A DNA stretch of 64,000 nucleotides, taken from NCBI RefSeq assembly GCF_025770735.1, contig NZ_JAODPB010000001.1, positions 930,001-994,000 on the forward strand, read 5' to 3'. Position 1 is the stretch's first letter. The number at the start of each line of letters is the position of its first letter. Positions 25,145 through 34,415 of this stretch are shown piece after piece. The stretch comes from Shouchella tritolerans (GTDB lineage: Bacteria; Bacillota; Bacilli; Bacillales; Bacillaceae_D). A program made the position numbers and the translations under genes. The notes under the pieces were generated by a model. It searched no databases. It worked only from the letters and a program-made list of their open reading frames with translations, and was not told the origin of the DNA.

Positions 25145-25457
25145 CTGGCCGTTAATTGCAGGAATCGCTGTCATTACTTATCTGTCTCGCATTGCTGGCA
25201 TCGAAATGATGGCCAAACGTCCTTTGCCGCCAAAATTAAAAACGTTTTTTCGTTATGTCCCGATTGCGATGATGGCAGCGTTAATTGCCAACCAAGTCGT
25301 GTTCTCAGAAGGCGAAGGGATGAGCGTGTCTTATCCAATGCTATTTGGTTGTATTGCTTGTGCCATTGTTCTTCAAACGAGCAAGCGCTTTTTGCTTGCA
25401 GTCGTGGCTGGCGTCCTAGTTGGACTGGCTGCCCGTTATCTGCTACATCATTTATAG
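25134..25457 (+). CDS. azlD: AzlD-family branched-chain amino acid exporter, small subunit
   Basis: 107 residues, three to four transmembrane segments, with the family signature YLSRIAGIEMMAKRPLPPKLKTFFRYVPIAMMAALIANQV. The start ATG 25134 lies inside the end of azlC, preceded by GGAGGTGGGGAG, giving coupled translation. Small partner of AzlC in the exporter complex. Confidence 0.9.
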   Translation: MDHNWPLIAGIAVITYLSRIAGIEMMAKRPLPPKLKTFFRYVPIAMMAALIANQVVFSEGEGMSVSYPMLFGCIACAIVLQTSKRFLLAVVAGVLVGLAARYLLHHL

Positions 25458-25496
25458 CATCCAATTTTAATTTTGCAAAGCATCAGGTAAGATGAG

Positions 25497-25519
25497 CGCC
25501 ATTGCTTCAGGCAATGGCG
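25497..25519 (+). terminator. Hairpin after azlD
   Basis: Perfect 9-bp stem CGCCATTGC/GCAATGGCG with a 5-base loop, but without a following U-tract. It may be a weak terminator or an RNA-stabilising structure. Confidence 0.4.
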
Positions 25520-25577
25520 GCTTCATGACTGATGCTTTATTCCGTTTTAGCAAAGGACAACATTTGACGGCTATAAT

Positions 25578-25591
25578 TGAAAGCGTTATCA
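25578..25591 (+). promoter_or_regulatory. cre site (CcpA) before the sugar ABC operon
   Basis: TGAAAGCGTTATCA matches the catabolite-responsive-element consensus TGNAARCGNWWWCA in all positions and follows directly after a TATAAT, so CcpA binding would block transcription of the ABC operon in the presence of preferred sugars. Confidence 0.75.
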
Positions 25592-25635
25592 TCGTGGTGC
25601 AACTTCTTACTATTTACCAAAAGGGAGTGGAAGTC

Positions 25636-26931
25636 ATGCAGAGAATAGTCATGCCGCTAGGAATCGCTTTACTGATTGCTCTAGGAGGGTGCAGTCAGAA
25701 GACAGACCAGGCGGTCGATAAGCCTTCGGAAGAAATCACTGTCTGGGCTTGGAATTTAGAAGCGGAATATTTAAAAGATATCGTCCCAGCTTTTGAAGAA
25801 AAGTATCCCGATATTAAGGTAAATGTGTTGAAGTTGAGCGCTGACCAAGTTTACCAACGGCTGACGACAGGGTTGGCTGCCGGAATAGAAAGCCAATTGC
25901 CTGACTTGGTCCAGGTCGAAAACCAGCGCATCGATTTGTATATGGACCGGTTTCGTGAAAGTTTTGTCGATTTGTCAGAAATGGGCTTTGATGAACATCG
26001 CGACAAATTTGTTGAAGGAAAAATCGCGCCATTAATGAACGAGGATGGCGGCGTCATGGCGTTCCCACGGGATATAGGACCGATGGCTGTCTTTTATCGC
26101 GCTGATTTGTTTGAAGAAGCAGGCGTTGATCCAGCCGACATAAAAACATGGGATGATTATGTAGAAGCAGGCGTGAATATGCGTGAACAAACTGGGACGC
26201 TGATGACAGGCATCCAGCTTAATCACGACACGTCGTTTTACCGCGCGATGCTCCAGCAGCATGAGTTGTTCTATTTTGACTTAGAAGGCAATGTTGCTGC
26301 CAATACCGAGGCGGCGCGCCGCTCAATGGAAATGCTCAAAAAAATGGAGGACGCAGGCATTTTGCTTCATGCCGCTACAGCAGAAGAAATTAACGCCGCT
26401 ATTAAAAACGACGCGGTCGCTTCGGTCATAAGCGGTTCTTGGCAAAAGGGAATCATTGAGGATCAAATGCCTGAACAAGAAGGGTTATGGCGAGTCATGA
26501 AAATGCCTGCTTTTGAAGAAGACGGTTTGACCGCGGCTAATGACGGTGGTTCTAATTTGGCAATTACATCAGTGTCAAGCAACAAAGAGGCGGCCTATTT
26601 ATTTGGTGAATTTGCTTCTGTCGATGTCGAAAATCAGCTTTATGGTGCCATGGAATACGGGGCTTACCCTGCCTTAATAGATGCGATTGAGCGGCCAGAA
26701 CTGGATGAGGGCATTCCGTTTTACGGTGGACAAAAAATCTTTTCGATTTTTGCGGAAGAGGCGGTTGATTTGCCTGTTGTCAATTTTACAAGCGACTTTT
26801 TACGTGCCCGGGAAACGTATAATGATGCGATCGGACGTGTCGTCCTCCAAGATGTGCCTGTTGAGGAAGCGCTTGAGACAGCAGCCAACAGGCTTGAAGC
26901 CAGCACAGGACGGGGGGCTAGCAATGAGTAA
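25636..26931 (+). CDS. ABC transporter sugar-binding lipoprotein
   Basis: 431-residue family-1 extracellular solute-binding protein. The signal peptide ends in a lipobox LGGC (Cys19), so it is anchored to the outer face of the membrane. Features typical of oligosaccharide binders follow: EITVWAWN at the start of the mature domain, AFPRDIGPMAVFYRADLFEEAGV, and a C-terminal YNDAIGRVVLQDVPVEEALE. The start ATG 25636 follows AAGGGAGTGG; an in-frame start at 25492 would place the signal peptide internally. First gene of a three-gene operon behind a cre site. Confidence 0.92.
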   Translation: MQRIVMPLGIALLIALGGCSQKTDQAVDKPSEEITVWAWNLEAEYLKDIVPAFEEKYPDIKVNVLKLSADQVYQRLTTGLAAGIESQLPDLVQVENQRIDLYMDRFRESFVDLSEMGFDEHRDKFVEGKIAPLMNEDGGVMAFPRDIGPMAVFYRADLFEEAGVDPADIKTWDDYVEAGVNMREQTGTLMTGIQLNHDTSFYRAMLQQHELFYFDLEGNVAANTEAARRSMEMLKKMEDAGILLHAATAEEINAAIKNDAVASVISGSWQKGIIEDQMPEQEGLWRVMKMPAFEEDGLTAANDGGSNLAITSVSSNKEAAYLFGEFASVDVENQLYGAMEYGAYPALIDAIERPELDEGIPFYGGQKIFSIFAEEAVDLPVVNFTSDFLRARETYNDAIGRVVLQDVPVEEALETAANRLEASTGRGASNE

Positions 26932-27829
26932 TCCAGCATTGTCAAAGGGAACAAAGCACATAAAACGGAAAAAGACATCAACAGGACTAGCGCCTTATGT
27001 TTTCATTGCGCCTGTTGCGATTTTGTTTATCATCTTTACAGGCTACCCGGTTATCTACTCGTTTGTGCTTAGTTTTACGGTAAACGAGAACGGCGTTAAC
27101 ACATTTGCTGGTCTCAGCAATTACATTCGTTTGTTCCAAGATAGTTTGTTTTATGAAGCGCTCTTTAATACGTTTATCATTTTGCTCGTACAAGTGCCTG
27201 TAATGATATGTATGGCCGTTATACTGGCGAACGTGCTCCACAGCGGTATCCGCCGTTTTAAAGGGCCCCTACGTGTAGCGTTTTTCACGCCGACAGTCAC
27301 GTCGTTAGTAGCGACAGCGGTTATTTTTCTGCTGATTCTAAACCAAGACTTCGGCATCATCAACTATGTGCTAACAAGCGTTGGCATAGAGCGGATCCCT
27401 TGGCTAAACGATCCGTTTTGGGCCAAAGTGTCTGTCATTCTCGCCATTATTTGGCGGTGGACCGGTTATAACATGGTGATTATTCTTGCTGGGCTGCAAG
27501 TCATTCCGAAAGACCTGTATGAAGCCGCCGAAATAGATGGGGCAGGCACCGTAAAAAAGTTCTTCTCGATTACCGTTCCCCAATTAAAACCTGTGCTTTT
27601 GTTTGCTTTTGTTATGTCGACGATTGGAACATTCCAACTGTTTGATGAAGTGTTTATTTTGACTGGAGGCGGTCCGATAAACGCAACGATGACGGTGACG
27701 ATGTATTTATACGAAAATGGCTTTGAGTATTTTGATTTTGGCTATGCATCGGCAATTGCCTATGTGATTGTCATTATCATTGCCTTCTTGTCCTTCATCC
27801 AGTTTAAAGTGGCAGGTGATCGTGAATGA
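26924..27829 (+). CDS. ABC sugar permease, MalF-type
   Basis: 301 residues with six transmembrane segments and the ATPase-contact EAA loop YEAAEIDGAGTVKKFFSITVP (about 200-220). The ATG at 26924 overlaps the binding-protein stop by 8 bases. It forms the membrane channel together with the next gene. No ATPase is encoded in the operon, so a shared MsmX-type ATPase elsewhere is expected, as is usual for Bacillus sugar importers. Confidence 0.92.
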   Translation: MSNPALSKGTKHIKRKKTSTGLAPYVFIAPVAILFIIFTGYPVIYSFVLSFTVNENGVNTFAGLSNYIRLFQDSLFYEALFNTFIILLVQVPVMICMAVILANVLHSGIRRFKGPLRVAFFTPTVTSLVATAVIFLLILNQDFGIINYVLTSVGIERIPWLNDPFWAKVSVILAIIWRWTGYNMVIILAGLQVIPKDLYEAAEIDGAGTVKKFFSITVPQLKPVLLFAFVMSTIGTFQLFDEVFILTGGGPINATMTVTMYLYENGFEYFDFGYASAIAYVIVIIIAFLSFIQFKVAGDRE

Positions 27830-28644
27830 ATTGGATTGGAAAACTAGGCAAATATGCAGTGCTGGCAGCTGGCTTGTTTATTACGCTTGGGCCATTCTAC
27901 TGGATGGTAGTAGGAGCGACCAATTCATCTGGAGCATTGCTGTCCGTGCCTCCGAACGTGATACCTGGAACGCACATGCTAGAAAACGCCCGCAATCTTT
28001 TAAACAACATCGATATTTTCCGGGCCTTGTGGAACTCGATTTTCATAACGGTCACATTTACCGTTATCGCCGGGCTGTTTAGTGCCGCGGCAGGGTATGC
28101 ATTTGCCAAATATGAGTTTAAAGGCAAGAATGCTATATTCTCAATGTTTCTTGTATCGATGATGATCCCATATCAAGCACTGATCATCCCACAATTCGAG
28201 CTGTTTGCGCGAATGGGTATCCTTAATTCGTATAGCGCGATCATCCTGCCCCAGCTTGCCTATCCATTTGCGATCTTTTTAATGCGGCAAAGCATGAAGT
28301 CGATCCCTGATTCGGTGCTTGAATCAGCACGAATCGATGGTTGCGGCGAGTACCGGATGTTTTTCCAAATCGCGTTGCCGACGATGTTGCCTGCCATTGG
28401 CGCTGTAGGAATTTTCTTGTTCACACACCAATGGAACAACTTTCTGTGGCCTTTAGTCGTAATAGTCACTGAAGATATGTATACGCTTCCAATTGTTTTG
28501 TCGATTTTAGGTGGACAAGACAACTTGGATTATGGCCAACTTATGCTCGCTGCTACCATTTCAGTTTTGCCGATTTTTATGATGTTCTTGTTTTTGCAAC
28601 GGTACTTCATTGCAGGAATATCAAGTGGGGCTGTAAAAGAATAA
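27826..28644 (+). CDS. ABC sugar permease, MalG-type
   Basis: 272 residues, six transmembrane segments, EAA-like loop LESARIDGCGEYRMFFQIALP (one change, ESA for EAA). Start overlaps the previous stop (ATGA). Partner of the MalF-type permease; substrate not evident, but the cre site points to a regulated carbon source. Confidence 0.92.
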   Translation: MNWIGKLGKYAVLAAGLFITLGPFYWMVVGATNSSGALLSVPPNVIPGTHMLENARNLLNNIDIFRALWNSIFITVTFTVIAGLFSAAAGYAFAKYEFKGKNAIFSMFLVSMMIPYQALIIPQFELFARMGILNSYSAIILPQLAYPFAIFLMRQSMKSIPDSVLESARIDGCGEYRMFFQIALPTMLPAIGAVGIFLFTHQWNNFLWPLVVIVTEDMYTLPIVLSILGGQDNLDYGQLMLAATISVLPIFMMFLFLQRYFIAGISSGAVKE

Positions 28645-28655
28645 ATCATAGGAGC

Positions 28656-28690
28656 AAGCGGGTATTCGGGGAACGGATGCCCGCTTTTTA
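28656..28690 (+). terminator. Rho-independent terminator of the ABC operon
   Basis: AAGCGGG pairs with CCCGCTT with further imperfect pairing, followed by TTTTT. It closes the three-gene operon. Confidence 0.75.
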
Positions 28691-28846
28691 AAGCCGGTCT
28701 GGCGAAAAGGTCGATGGTGCATTTATGCTTGTGGTATGCTGAACGAAACATGATGACAATGGTAGCCAAATGTCGAATTTAGCACAAGGCTGGGCCCGTA
28801 GCAGCTTTTTTTGTTGTTCCCAGCTACGCAAAAAGGAGTGGGCAAC

Positions 28847-29491
28847 ATGCCAATGAAGTTAAAAGCGCCGACTTTGCCGGTGCAATTTGAGGAAAGTGAA
28901 CTGGCAACACAACTTGAAGAAGAGGAACCGTTTTTAATGAATATGGCCTTTAATGGGGAAGAACAGGTCGGTTTGCATGTAGAAAAGCTAACGGTTTCGA
29001 AAGCAATATTTAAACAAAGCAAATTCTTGCATAGTGCTTTCCCAAAAGCCGACTTTACAGATGTTGTGTTCGAACGGTGTGATTTTTCCAATTGTACGTT
29101 TCCTGGAGCGATTCTTCACCGTGTCCAATTTATAGGCTGTAAATTGACTGGGGCAGCCTTTTCTGAAGCGAATCTTGGCCATGTAGCGTTTCAAGATTGC
29201 TTAGTAAACTTAACGGATTTTGTCGAAGCCCGTTTAAAACATGTCGCTTTTCGCCAATGTTCCCTTGACACGGCCAACTTTTCCGATTGTCTGTTAAAGC
29301 CAGTCGAACTGAATGAATGTAGTATCGATGACATCCATTTTGGGCAAACACTGTTAGCCGGGTTGGACATAAGTACATGTACATATAACCGCATTCAAGC
29401 TTCTCTTGCTCAACTTGACGGCCTTACCATTTCCAAAGCGCAAGCAGTTGGATTTGCGAAATTGCTTGGATTAAAAATCAAAGACGAGTAA
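28847..29491 (+). CDS. Pentapeptide-repeat protein (Qnr-like fold)
   Basis: 214 residues, the same size class as Qnr proteins (about 218). From about residue 50 to 190 it is built of A(N/D)(F/L)xx-type repeats (for example SAFPKADFTDVVFERCDFSNCTF split over consecutive five-residue units), giving a right-handed quadrilateral beta-helix. Some members of this family mimic DNA and shield gyrase from quinolones; others have no known target. The C-terminal DGLTISKAQAVGFAKLLGLKI cap is typical of Gram-positive relatives. The start ATG 28847 follows AAAAAGGAGTG. Confidence 0.85.
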   Translation: MPMKLKAPTLPVQFEESELATQLEEEEPFLMNMAFNGEEQVGLHVEKLTVSKAIFKQSKFLHSAFPKADFTDVVFERCDFSNCTFPGAILHRVQFIGCKLTGAAFSEANLGHVAFQDCLVNLTDFVEARLKHVAFRQCSLDTANFSDCLLKPVELNECSIDDIHFGQTLLAGLDISTCTYNRIQASLAQLDGLTISKAQAVGFAKLLGLKIKDE

Positions 29492-29611
29492 ATCTGGAAA
29501 AATGCTCAGAAAAAGGGCAAAGCGCAAAAAACGCCTAAATGGCTCTTTAGTTTGCTTAAAATCACTGGTACACTAAGAAGGTCAAATGAATTTTATTTTT
29601 GGAGGGGTAGA

Positions 29612-30520
29612 ATGGGGAAACGTATCCTTTTGTTTATCGGGACAAATATCCTGGTCATGACGACGATTTTGGTCGTTTGGACATTGGTTACATCGTTTAC
29701 AGGCATAGACGGTTCGTTTGTAAGCAGCAGTGGCGCGATCCAATTTGTTCCGATCCTAATCTTTAGTCTCATTGTTGGGTTCTCAGGCTCGTTTATTTCG
29801 CTAGCGATGTCGCGCTGGATTGCGAAGAAGATGATGAAAGTCCATGTGCTTGATCCAGACGGGTCATTGAGTGCTGAACAAAAAGCGATTGTTGAAAAAG
29901 TGCACCGTTTGTCGAGAGCGGCAGGGCTAACACATATGCCGGAAGTCGGGATTTACCAATCGGCGGAAGTCAATGCTTTTGCTACAGGCCCATCTAAAAA
30001 ACGTTCTCTTGTCGCCGTATCCACTGGCTTGTTAGACGTAATGGATGACGATGCAGTCGAAGGGGTTATCGCTCATGAAGTCGCCCATGTCGCAAATGGC
30101 GATATGGTGACGATGACGTTGCTGCAAGGAATTGTGAACACATTTGTTGTCTTTTTGTCCCGTGTTTTAGCGATTGTTGTCTCACGGTTTGTGAAGCCTG
30201 AACTTCAGTTCATTGTGCAATTCCTGGCCATAATTATATTGCAAATTTTGTTCTCCATCCTTGGCAGCCTTGTTGTCAACGCGTACTCACGTTATCGTGA
30301 ATATCACGCAGACAGGGGCGGCGCGGATTTGGCTGGTAAAGATAAAATGGTTCATGCCTTGCATGCGCTAAAAAATTATGTGGACCGAGCGAAAGCCAAT
30401 GACCAAACAGATGATACAGCGGTACAAACGATGAAAATTAGTGGCGGCAACTCCGTACTAAAGTTATTTTCAACACACCCGGATTTAAATGACCGTATTG
30501 CCCGCCTACAAGAACGGTAG
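29612..30520 (+). CDS. htpX: HtpX-type membrane zinc metalloprotease
   Basis: 302 residues, M48B family. The zinc motif HEVAH is at 155-159 ([18 protein letters not shown]), with the third ligand expected in [15 protein letters not shown]. Two N-terminal membrane segments precede the catalytic domain and two more lie after HEVAH. HtpX degrades misfolded membrane proteins from the cytoplasmic side. Start ATG 29612 follows TTTGGAGGGGTAG; an upstream in-frame start lacks a site. Monocistronic, ending in a strong terminator. Confidence 0.93.
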   Translation: MGKRILLFIGTNILVMTTILVVWTLVTSFTGIDGSFVSSSGAIQFVPILIFSLIVGFSGSFISLAMSRWIAKKMMKVHVLDPDGSLSAEQKAIVEKVHRLSRAAGLTHMPEVGIYQSAEVNAFATGPSKKRSLVAVSTGLLDVMDDDAVEGVIAHEVAHVANGDMVTMTLLQGIVNTFVVFLSRVLAIVVSRFVKPELQFIVQFLAIIILQILFSILGSLVVNAYSRYREYHADRGGADLAGKDKMVHALHALKNYVDRAKANDQTDDTAVQTMKISGGNSVLKLFSTHPDLNDRIARLQER

Positions 30521-30523
30521 GCG

Positions 30524-30547
30524 AAAAAAGCCCAATCGGGCTTTTTT
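30524..30547 (+). terminator. Rho-independent terminator of htpX
   Basis: AAAAAAGCCC/GGGCTTTTTT with a 4-base loop; U-tract on both strands, so it can also stop the convergent TauE-family gene transcript. Confidence 0.9.
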
Positions 30548-30597
30548 ATTTATTTGCTGTTTACCCGCAAAGGGCGTGATAGATTTTTTTCGCATAC

Positions 30598-31392
30598 CTA
30601 GAGAGTTAAACCGATCGTAATGATATTGTAGATATTTATTCCAATTATAAGAATTACTGAAAAAGTGAATATTTTCTCGATGTGTAAATTAGATAATTTT
30701 AATAGGAGACTATTTCCAATAATCCCTCCAATGATACCCCCGGGAATCATAACAAGCAGCATGTATAGATTGTAGTCACCAAAGCCGGTAGTAAATGCAA
30801 CGACTAAAAGAGCGGAGATTTGCGAGAAAAATATAATAAAAATGGAATGGTATCCTGCATATTTTGTCGTCATCGAAAAAAGCAAACATAGTACGGCTAC
30901 ATTTAATGGCCCTCCGCCAATCCCTATAAATGAAGACAGAAACCCTAAGGCAAGCCCAACTAACAAAATGATCCATTTATTTGTGAGCCTATAGGATTTT
31001 GACTTACCCTTATTTTTAAAATAAATAATGATTAATAACAGCAATAGCACTAATAAACTAGATTGAATAATAGCCGTTATATTGGGTATGTTTAGGGAAA
31101 TAGCGATTAAATTGAAAATCGTTTTTCCTAATATCCCTCCCATAATCGATCCAAAAGCAATAATGGAACTCGATACTTTATCAAGCTTAATTTTTTGCTG
31201 TTTCATTTTCATAAGAGAAACGGTAGCCATTGATAAAACGGTTGTTGCAGATAAAATACTAATTGTTGGTAGATCAAAATGCCCAAACAAGTCCAAAACA
31301 GGTTTTATAATGACGCCTCCGCCCAGACCTGCGGCTGCCCCAATTGTTGTAGCGAGAAGGCCTAACAAAAAATATAGCACAAAAATAACCAT
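30598..31392 (-). CDS. TauE/SafE-family sulfite/organosulfur exporter-like protein
   Basis: 264-residue membrane protein with eight or so hydrophobic segments and the duplicated family motif: GAAAGLGGGVIIKPVL in the first half and GLALGFLSSFIGIGGGPLNVAVL in the second. TauE/SafE proteins export sulfite, sulfoacetate and related anions. It is divergent from the GntR gene and shares the AT-rich composition of the island, so it may dispose of sulfate/sulfite released by the sulfatase; that link is inference. The start ATG has TAGGAGGAGTTA upstream. Confidence 0.85.
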   Translation of the reverse strand: MVIFVLYFLLGLLATTIGAAAGLGGGVIIKPVLDLFGHFDLPTISILSATTVLSMATVSLMKMKQQKIKLDKVSSSIIAFGSIMGGILGKTIFNLIAISLNIPNITAIIQSSLLVLLLLLIIIYFKNKGKSKSYRLTNKWIILLVGLALGFLSSFIGIGGGPLNVAVLCLLFSMTTKYAGYHSIFIIFFSQISALLVVAFTTGFGDYNLYMLLVMIPGGIIGGIIGNSLLLKLSNLHIEKIFTFSVILIIGINIYNIITIGLTL

Positions 31393-31584
31393 TAACTCCT
31401 CCTAAACTTGCGCTCTATTGATCATTTGTATTTTATCAAATTAAAAGTGGTTTACATAATACCGATAAGTTATAGGATATAAGCAAAGGTTATGATCGAT
31501 AATGATTATTTAGAGGGATAATGGTTAACTCGCTTTAAATTTGCTATATTGAAGGTATAACATGTGAACGTGGAGGTTAATCTG

Positions 31585-32307
31585 TTGTCTCAAAAGCCTA
31601 AAAGAATTGCGAAGTATAAAATGATTGAAGAATATATACTTGAAAAAATAAAGAGCGGAGAATATACCAAGGGACAATTAATCGAGACGGAGCAAGAATT
31701 AGTGGATAAATTTGGCGTTAGTCGAGTAACCGTGCGGCAGGCTACGAATAATCTTGTTGCAAAGGGATATTTATCAAGAAGTCAAGGCAGTGGCACTTAT
31801 GTATCGAGCTCTCAAATTGTTGGGAGAACAACGAACGTGAAGAGTTTTACAGAAGAAATGAAGGAAATGGGGAAAGTTGCCAGTACAGAAATAAAAGAAT
31901 TCAAAATAACGTCTGCTAGCCAAGAGATCGCTCATAAATTACGAATTGAGAACGGCAGTCCTGTTTATTTTATTAAAAGGCTTCGAAAAGCGGATGACAT
32001 TCCTATGATGCTGGAGTCTACTTATATGAGTGTAAAGGAATATCCTGACCTCTCCTATGAGGATATGACGAAGTCCAAATATAAGTATATTGAAGAAGTG
32101 AAAAATCAGATCATTGATCATTCCCACCACGTTGTTGTACCAATCATGCCTACAGAAGAGATTATTAAGTATTTTAACTATAACCCAGATCAACCGCTCA
32201 TCAAATTGCTAAATACCACGTTCTTATCTACAGGAAAAGTATTGGATTATACCGAAGTCATTCTGAATTCCGAGAAGTACCAATATCAATCAATAAGAGC
32301 TAAATAA
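31585..32307 (+). CDS. GntR-family regulator with UTRA domain (HutC/NagR type)
   Basis: 240 residues. N-terminal winged helix KYKMIEEYILEKIKSGEYTKGQLIETEQELVDKFGVSRVTVRQATNNLVAKGYLSRSQGSGTYV and a C-terminal UTRA ligand domain (about 90-235) as in NagR, which senses amino-sugar phosphates. The start is probably TTG 31585, eight bases after TGGAGG; GTG 31564 is the alternative. Its location before the PTS-sulfatase genes makes it the likely repressor of that operon, with a phosphorylated sugar as ligand. Confidence 0.88.
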   Translation: MSQKPKRIAKYKMIEEYILEKIKSGEYTKGQLIETEQELVDKFGVSRVTVRQATNNLVAKGYLSRSQGSGTYVSSSQIVGRTTNVKSFTEEMKEMGKVASTEIKEFKITSASQEIAHKLRIENGSPVYFIKRLRKADDIPMMLESTYMSVKEYPDLSYEDMTKSKYKYIEEVKNQIIDHSHHVVVPIMPTEEIIKYFNYNPDQPLIKLLNTTFLSTGKVLDYTEVILNSEKYQYQSIRAK

Positions 32308-32621
32308 TTTGTATTAACAAATTTACAAGGTGATTTGCTGCTGAAATCGTCTCATTCTTAAATAGTTAATTGCTGAGGCATTCGTCAACGGTGATGAATG
32401 CCTTTATTTACCGCCTGTTTTTTCATACGTCGGGGGCTTTATAATTGCCGTAAACCTTGAGAAGAAGGCAAGATTTCAGGAAAGGTTGGAAAACTCCTCT
32501 CTAGAAGGATATTTTAGTTTGAAGACCATATAGTTGTCATTTCCACATGATGAATGATAACCACTATTTGATAGTTATTCCGGTTAAACACAAAACATTA
32601 ACACATAAAAAATAAATTGTA
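32308..32621. other. Intergenic region between gntR-type gene and the PTS operon promoter
   Basis: Contains the terminator of the regulator gene (32376-32409) and, at 32563-32575, a short symmetric element ACTAT-TTG-ATAGT that might be part of a GntR operator. No reading frame was supported. Confidence 0.4.
32376..32409 (+). terminator. Terminator of the GntR-family gene
   Basis: AGGCATTCGTC pairs with GATGAATGCCT (one G-U pair), followed by TTTATTT. Confidence 0.7.
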
Positions 32622-32649
32622 TTGACATATTTAATGGATTTGATACTAT
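32622..32649 (+). promoter_or_regulatory. Promoter of the PTS-sulfatase operon
   Basis: A perfect -35 box TTGACA (32622-32627), 16-base spacer and TACTAT (32644-32649). It lies about 120 bases before the EIIBC start codon, leaving a long leader. Confidence 0.6.
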
Positions 32650-32714
32650 GTTTATAGCTAATGAATGGATAGCTTCCTTCAAACTTTTAAGAAGAGTTCG
32701 TTTTTTTAGTTGAA

Positions 32715-32728
32715 TGAAAGCGATTGCT
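32715..32728 (+). promoter_or_regulatory. cre-like site in the PTS-operon leader
   Basis: TGAAAGCGATTGCT matches the cre consensus in 12 of 14 positions and lies about 60 bases after the expected transcription start, a position at which CcpA acts as a roadblock. Confidence 0.45.
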
Positions 32729-32771
32729 TCATAAGCTACATGTCACTTCTAAGGGAGAAAGGGGAAAAAAA

Positions 32772-34349
32772 ATGAAAGATTTACTGATGGGTTTTGGGCA
32801 AAAACTGGGTAAAGCGATTTTGCTCCCAGTAGCAATCCTTCCAGTAGCAGGTTTATTACTTGGAGTATCGTCAGCATTATCTGGACAAGCAGTGATTGAT
32901 ACTTATCCAATCCTAGGAAACACGGTTTTGCAAGCGATTTTACAAATTATGAATGCAGCGGGTTCAGGTGTATTTAATGCACTTCCTCTTATATTCGCAG
33001 TAGGTATAGCGATAGGTTTAGCTAAAAAAGAAAAAGGCCCTGCTGCTTTAGCGGCTGTTGTTGGTTATTTCGTGTTAATTATTACAATTAACTCTCTGTT
33101 AACTATCACTGGCGATATAGCCCCGCCAGATGTGGACCCTAGGGCTTTCGGGCAAGGCTCACAGTTTGGCGTTTTGACGCTTCAAATGGGAGTGTTTGGA
33201 GGAATTTTAACAGGCATTGTCACTGGTTTCATTCATAATCGTTTTTACAATATAAAGTTGCCTGAAATGCTTGCTTTCTTTGGAGGATCTAGATTTGTTC
33301 CAATTATAAATACTTTTGTATTTCTGATTGTTGGGGCAATGATGTACATTATCTGGCCATTTATTGGGAGTGGCATCGCTTCATTTGGAGAATTTGCAAC
33401 AGGGCTAGGCACACTTGGATCATTTTTATATGGCCTAATGTTACGTACCTTGTATTTGTTTGGTCTTCATCATGTCTTTTATTTACCGTTTTGGACGACT
33501 GCCGCGGGAGGAACGTTAGAAGTTGGGGGACAAGTATACGAAGGATTCCAAACCATCTTTTTGGCCCAATTGTCTGACCCTGAGACGACTAAATTCTTCG
33601 GTAACTTAGCGTTGTTCAATAGTGGCCGGTATTTGCATATGATGTTCGGAATGCTTGGGATCGTATTTGCAATGTACAAGGCCATTCCTGCTGGCCCGAA
33701 GAGAAAAGCAACTGCAGGCTTTTTGTTATCTGTTGGCCTAACTGCGTTTGTTACTGGGGTGACGGAACCAATTTCATTCGCATTATTATTTGCTTCACCT
33801 ATTTTGTTTGCTGCAGAGGCTATTTTATTTGCGCTAAGCTTTGTTTTAGCGAGTCTAGCAAACATTACAATCGGCTCAACCTTCTCAGCGGGGCTAGTTG
33901 AATTCCTTTTATTTGGAGTATTCCAAGGAAACGACAAAACGAATTTTCTGTGGGCCATTCTTTTAGGGATTCCTGTTGCAATCGTTTACTATTTTGTATT
34001 TAAGTTTTTAATTGTAAAGCTAAATGCGAAAACACCTGGCCGTGATGACGAAGAGGTTACAGATCAGGAAAGCGCTCATCAAGCCTCTTATGCAGATGGC
34101 CAAGCAAAAACAATCATTGAAGGTCTAGGTGGATTTGGAAATATTACGGAAATTGACAACTGTGCGACTAGATTAAGAGTAAGTGTGGTCAAACCAGATA
34201 AAATTAACGCCAGCCTTTTAAAACAAACTGGTGCCATGAATACGGTAGTAAGAGGCAAAGCTATTCAGGTTATCTATGGACCAAAGGTGAATATTATTCG
34301 CGGAGAAATAGACGATTATATCCAAGAGAATAATATTAGACATTTGTAG
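32772..34349 (+). CDS. PTS EIIBC permease, glucose/N-acetylglucosamine family
   Basis: 525 residues. The EIIC domain (1 to about 430, about ten membrane segments) starts with the family block FGQKLGKAILLPVAILPVAGLLLGVSSA and has the LHHVFYLPFW and GVTEPISFALLFASP motifs; the EIIB domain (about 445-525) has the phosphorylation-site cysteine in DNCATRLRV (about Cys464). The start ATG 32772 follows GGGAGAAAGGGG. It imports and phosphorylates a hexose or N-acetylhexosamine. The accompanying sulfatase suggests that the sugar carries a sulfate. Confidence 0.92.
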   Translation: MKDLLMGFGQKLGKAILLPVAILPVAGLLLGVSSALSGQAVIDTYPILGNTVLQAILQIMNAAGSGVFNALPLIFAVGIAIGLAKKEKGPAALAAVVGYFVLIITINSLLTITGDIAPPDVDPRAFGQGSQFGVLTLQMGVFGGILTGIVTGFIHNRFYNIKLPEMLAFFGGSRFVPIINTFVFLIVGAMMYIIWPFIGSGIASFGEFATGLGTLGSFLYGLMLRTLYLFGLHHVFYLPFWTTAAGGTLEVGGQVYEGFQTIFLAQLSDPETTKFFGNLALFNSGRYLHMMFGMLGIVFAMYKAIPAGPKRKATAGFLLSVGLTAFVTGVTEPISFALLFASPILFAAEAILFALSFVLASLANITIGSTFSAGLVEFLLFGVFQGNDKTNFLWAILLGIPVAIVYYFVFKFLIVKLNAKTPGRDDEEVTDQESAHQASYADGQAKTIIEGLGGFGNITEIDNCATRLRVSVVKPDKINASLLKQTGAMNTVVRGKAIQVIYGPKVNIIRGEIDDYIQENNIRHL

Positions 34350-34415
34350 TTGGAGAAATCGAGGATCGCTTTAGCAATAAATGAATATTGGGGATCTTCA
34401 AAAAGGAGTTTTATG

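Noticed and set aside
25492-25635. N-terminal extension of the sugar-binding lipoprotein
   Set aside because: Would bury the signal peptide and lipobox inside the protein and include the cre site; ATG 25636 fits a lipoprotein.
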